DNA from: Sparassis latifolia
Taxonomy: Eukaryota; Basidiomycota; Agaricomycetes; Polyporales; Sparassidaceae
DNA length: 64,000 nucleotides
Assembly (NCBI GenBank): GCA_018466975.1
Contig: JAENRS010000016.1
Location: forward strand, 124,001-188,000
Direction of reading: 5' to 3'
Shown here: positions 60,065-64,000 of the stretch, one piece after another
How positions within the stretch are numbered: position 1 is the stretch's first letter
Layout of the letters: every line of letters begins with the position of its first letter
Position numbers and translations under genes: made by a program
Notes under the pieces: generated by a model
Told to the model about the DNA's origin: nothing
What the model saw: only the letters and a program-made list of their open reading frames with translations
The model's database searches: none

Positions 60065-60629
60065 GGACACGGTTGGACAAGGTCGGACACGGCCCGACAC
60101 TGCAGTGGGCACGTGCAGATCATGGCGGTCACGCGATCGTGTAGCTTGAAGCTTTGAAGCTTTGAAGACTTGAGCACGGCCCACCATGGGAGGCGGCTTC
60201 GCGCACTTACTGTAAGTCGTCGAGTCCCCTTGCCTTCCTGGTTTTGGTGCGAGCTAATTCGTATCGCCACTAATCAGCAGAAGTGCACAACCGCCGCACC
60301 TAGCGCCAATCCTCCACTCCGATGCCGCGTCCAGGGCGCAACACTCGCAAGCACATCGCTCTCTCAAGGTAACGAGTTTATCTCCACGATGATGTCTGCA
60401 TCCATATTCTTTTGGCGTGTTCCTAATCCCTCATTCGCTAAGCTGGATACTGACCGACTGCCCATTTCCATGTTTTCCTGTAGACAGATAGCCCCCCCTG
60501 CTTCTAGTCACTCTGGACACGCGGGTGCTCGGCAGGATTCCTCACCTCCGTAAGTTGTTCAGATAGGCCTCCTTTGGAGAGGGTGTTCGGTTCTTCGAAG
60601 GCACCGCACGGTGTTTCGGACGCGCTGTG

Positions 60630-60960
60630 GTCGTGGACAGGACGTCCTGTCAGCTCTAGAAGGACCTCCTCCTTTGGTTCGACACATCTTCACTGATGGT
60701 GACGATGCCGCAAAGAAGTTTCACAAGAACATCTGTCAATATAATATCGCCTTGCATGCATGTCTTTCCGAGCGGAGATTGGCAGATCAGTCAATCAGGG
60801 AGGGGTGTGTATAGCCCGTTGTCAAAATCCACAGGGCGCCGTACTACTGGCAGTGTATTGGTTCAGGATAGATCAACCAGACCGCCATGCAAACCCGCTA
60901 CATTGCATACCGGATCCATTCCCCGGGGATGAATCCAGTTGTACCGGTTGGCGTTCGTCC
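60630..60960 (+). mobile_element. Helitron-like (Helitron_like_N) remnant
   Basis: A short, frame-broken stretch reads PPPLVRHIFTDGDDAAKKFH and then NICQYNIALH, followed in a shifted frame by GRGVYS and a TGSVLVQD-like segment. This order resembles the N-terminal domain of fungal Helitron Rep/helicases (a F.xNIRxYN motif, then a short linker, then a GSLLP-like motif). Only some 100 codons are visible and no Rep HUH or helicase motifs were found. It could be chance similarity, so confidence is low. Confidence 0.4.
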
Positions 60961-61317
60961 CATTCATCTTATGCTTCTTGACTTCAGACACTCTCACCTA
61001 CATTGCACGGACTTGCTCATAATGTAATATTCACCCTCTATGCCTACCGCTTCGTCAGAATGCATGTAATGGTTTTGTATGGAAATTATCAGTTGAGCTA
61101 AGGCATTGGCCATAGCACAGCACGGTACACTCTACCAGGCGCCCCTAAACACCCGAGCAAGCATCCCGAATGCAACGCGCGTAAACTCCTCGTCGGAGAC
61201 TTTCTTTGGCGCGAATTTCGCGGCGGCGATTCATCCATGCGAAACACATTGCGGTGCACTCTTGTCCTGGTGAGCGACAAGTTTCAGTGTGTGCGATAAG
61301 TGAGAGAGAAAGTATGG

Positions 61318-64000
61318 TCACAAATGGTCAAGGAGGCCGGCTTTATGGTAATAACCAGCACAATGAGGAATCGGACAGGTAAAGTCAAATCCAGGCTTTT
61401 GGGGACGTTGCGGCGGGCTTTTGCATGCTTCTTCTCCTTCGTCTCTTCTTCTTCTCCTCGAGATGAGACAAGGTATCCTACCCTGCGTGAGGTGTGATGC
61501 AGTTGGCGAACAAATCTCATGAATCTGTCGAGTACCGGCGATGTAATGGCAAGGGTGTCGAAACTGAGGCGTTCTCTTGCTCCTCCGCAAGAATGTCTTC
61601 GCTAGTAGCCGGGGTTCCGAGTGAGTATCACCTCCGACAATGAAAACGTCCGGGACTGCAACTAGTTCAGACATATGAGAAAGTGACTTCCAGGTATACC
61701 AGAGTGTTGTGAAGAACTGGAGAACATCATCCCCAAAACCACTCTGCAGGCGCTGGTAGCGGAGTTGGGATACTACTTCCTGAGTTTCCCTGACATTATT
61801 TATCGAGAGGAAATCGCATGCAATTTTGATGGCATCCACCTCGTTGCTGACCTACAGTCACGAAAATGAGATGTAAGAGATGAACATATTCTGCCCGACG
61901 AATAAACAAACCTGATGAGGGCAACCTGCAGGTATGAAGACGGCTTGCCCCGGATGTTGGTGTATCACATACGGTCGGACCCCATACGTTGCAAGAAGAT
62001 CGAGCAATCCCGGCGTGAGATACATGCTTTGAGAGTGTATTGGATCTCCCAATGCAGTAAATCCATGCTCACGAAGGAAGTTACGAAGGACTGCCACTGA
62101 ACTAGCTGGGAAGATATGCCAAAGTGCAGAACCTGCTTTTCCATCGTGATTACTTGCCGCCCACAGCATGATATTGACCGCATCGGTCACATCCATGTGC
62201 AACTTCGTGGAGCCATGATGCTCATTGTCTTGAGGGGACGCGAAAGCGTTGTACATTTTGGGCCCTGCAGGGAGATTAGATTTAGTGAGCGAGAATAATT
62301 TTTGGAGTAATACCTAGGTCAGGAGCAAGTCCATTCAGAGGGAAGTGAGCAGCCAAGTTGAGGACACCGTCTAAATGTGCCAGATCAGGGCATGGCACAG
62401 CATCTATGAAAGCTTTGAACAGCTCAGGGAATTCAGTACTGAATGCTTTTTGGGGAGGCCAGTCCTACAAGCGGTCAGGCATCGTAATCAACTCGGGACA
62501 CTCAATCGCGTACATACCTTAAGCTTCAGGATGGAGGACCTTCTATCAGAAATCCCGAAATTCATAAAGAAGTCTTTGACTGTAGTATTCCGCGTTGTTT
62601 CCGTCTCGCAATCCTGAACCACAACTGGTCTAGATCCATAGCTCTCTATAAAATAGGCAGGACCCCAGTTGCCCTGAAAAACAGAATCGATGTGTGTGAC
62701 CACAACGGGTACACCGTGGCTCCATGGTTCCTGGAACATCGACAACTGTAGGCCCACGACGGAAAAAATAGGGACATGATCAAATTGAATCTTCTCAAGC
62801 CCACTATGCAGGATAGTAAGGACCGAGCGAAGTGACTCAGTGACACGCTTACACTGGTTTCGGATATTGCTTCAAGACCTCCTCCATTTCTTGAATAGCA
62901 CAATCAAGCTCACTGGATTGAAATCGACTCATAGAAACCATATTTGAGCTCGACGTTGATTTCAGTGCCTGGCACTGACACGTTCCCAAGAAGGTCTGCA
63001 CAGGGGTGGTCAGCAAGTATAACATGCACGATGTGCACATACCTCGTCAACACGCAATTTACACAGCGCACATATTTCTCGTCCACAATCAACACAGAAC
63101 CACGATTGACAGAACAGCTCAGTTGAGCATTCATCTGGTCGCCCATATCACTACTGCATTCCTCAGGAAGGAAGGAGTGCAACGTGAAACTTACCACATG
63201 TAACCCGAGCGCTCAGCTCCTTTGGCGGTGAATTTTCCGTTCTTGTTGAATATGGGACCGCTCAGCCAGGAGAAGTGGAAGTAATACCTCCGCGCATGCT
63301 CGCTTACAATGCACGTAGGAACATACCCTGTGAGCTGGAGTAATTAAGACGTACCTGTTTCAAAACAAGAACATCGGAAGACAATGCCCTGTTGAAGACT
63401 TGAGGAAACACAGGATGGGCTTCTGCAGGATAACGGAAGGTAGGACGATAATTGGCGTCTACAACAGTTCGGCATTCTGCGATCACTTCAGCAAGTTTGT
63501 GGCATCTAGAAGGATACGACAACTTACTAACAAAATGACAGCCAGTCCTTAATCCCTGCTGACATCTCCAGCATTTGGGTAAGTCCTTGAAAGGTTTAGG
63601 AAGTGCACGCAAGTAGCAGGCAACATTCTGCGTGATGAGATTACCTCCATCGGTGGGCTCAGGATCTGCGAACCGTTCCACAGAGTGCTTGAAGTACTCA
63701 CCTTCACCAGCCATATAGCGTCGTAGGTTGGTAGAAAGGTTCCCAAAGTATTGCCCACTGTATCCGTGTAACGGATGGGCTGTCACCTATCACGTCGGGT
63801 ACAGATTACCCTCCGTATCTACCCTCTCTTGTCTCGTAATTAACTCCTTGCATCCTCAACTTCCTATATAGAGCATATCACTGTTAGTAGACTGGTTGCC
63901 GAAGCGGCGGTGGAGGCTCTGCCTGTGAGGCGTCGGCGACAAGTGGCGGTGGTGGTGGAGTATTCGGGATGCGATCTGTTCTCGCTCACCTCTTTGTTCT
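61318..64000 (-). CDS. KDM3-like JmjC-domain histone demethylase, 5' end outside the window
   Basis: Probable Fe(II)/2-oxoglutarate-dependent histone lysine demethylase of the KDM3 type. A proline-rich exon at the right edge (to 63893) splices over a 106-nt intron (63892-63787) to an exon with KCWRCQQGLRTGCHF. Later exons rebuild a KDM3-type Cys zinc finger (VTCDECSTELFCQSW, then CVDCGREICALC) and the pre-JmjC EPWSHGVPVVVTHIDSVFQG. The JmjC core has GSTKLHMDVTDAVNIMLWA (Fe ligands His and Asp of HxD), ALWHIFPASS, DPIHSQSMYLTPGLL, and the distal His in FIPAGCPHQV, continued by SNEVDAIKIACDFLS. All three metal ligands are present. The C terminus adds a C2H2-like CPIPHCAGYYHKAGLLDHL before TGA at 61318-61320. 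At least eight introns; exon borders near 63240-63360 are uncertain. H3K9 specificity is by family only. Confidence 0.88.

Overview
This window looks like nuclear DNA of a basidiomycete, most likely an agaricomycete (polypore-like). Genes on both strands are interrupted by many short GT-AG introns of about 46-110 nt. The protein families fit: F-box proteins of the agaricomycete type, a FunK1-type kinase remnant (a family known mainly from agaricomycetes), a pepsin-like protease, a cyclopropane-fatty-acid synthase and a KDM3-like JmjC protein. There is no bacterial gene organisation, no rRNA, no convincing tRNA and no CRISPR array.

Layout. From 1 to 9.3 kb there is a compact gene block: an F-box gene running off the left edge (minus), splicing factor PRP6/Prp1 (minus), a secreted aspartic protease (plus) and a second F-box gene (minus). 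From 9.3 to 17.0 kb lies a gene-poor stretch with a diverged 0.4-kb direct duplication. At 17.0-18.8 kb is an Ecl1-like zinc-binding protein with a long disordered tail (minus). From 18.8 to 30.5 kb is a GC-rich, then mixed, 11.7-kb stretch with no supportable gene and one 170-bp tandem duplication. From 30.5 to 50.2 kb is a second gene block: a CsbD-like stress protein with a QQGYGG repeat (minus), an RRN5-like SANT protein (plus), a RIF1-like protein (plus), a cyclopropane-fatty-acid synthase (minus) and SMC6 (plus). From 50.2 to 61.3 kb is a degenerate zone: an AT-rich low-complexity block, a minisatellite, three copies of a dispersed repeat, a truncated FunK1 fragment joined to one of those copies, a multiply disabled EXO1 pseudogene and a Helitron-like remnant. 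From 61.3 kb to the right edge is a KDM3-like JmjC gene (minus), which continues beyond the window.

The intact genes are mostly nuclear housekeeping functions: splicing (PRP6), Pol I transcription (RRN5-like), telomere and replication control (RIF1-like), the SMC5/6 complex (SMC6) and chromatin demethylation (JmjC). They do not form an obvious pathway or biosynthetic cluster. I found no clear new defence-like or operon-like system. The most unusual items are the micro-exons and a GC-AG intron in SMC6, the EXO1 pseudogene, the FunK1-repeat junction with its repeat family, and the low-complexity/minisatellite island. Exon boundaries were worked out by hand from reading-frame continuity and splice consensus. 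Where I give explicit intron coordinates they keep the frame open; elsewhere only the outer limits are reliable.
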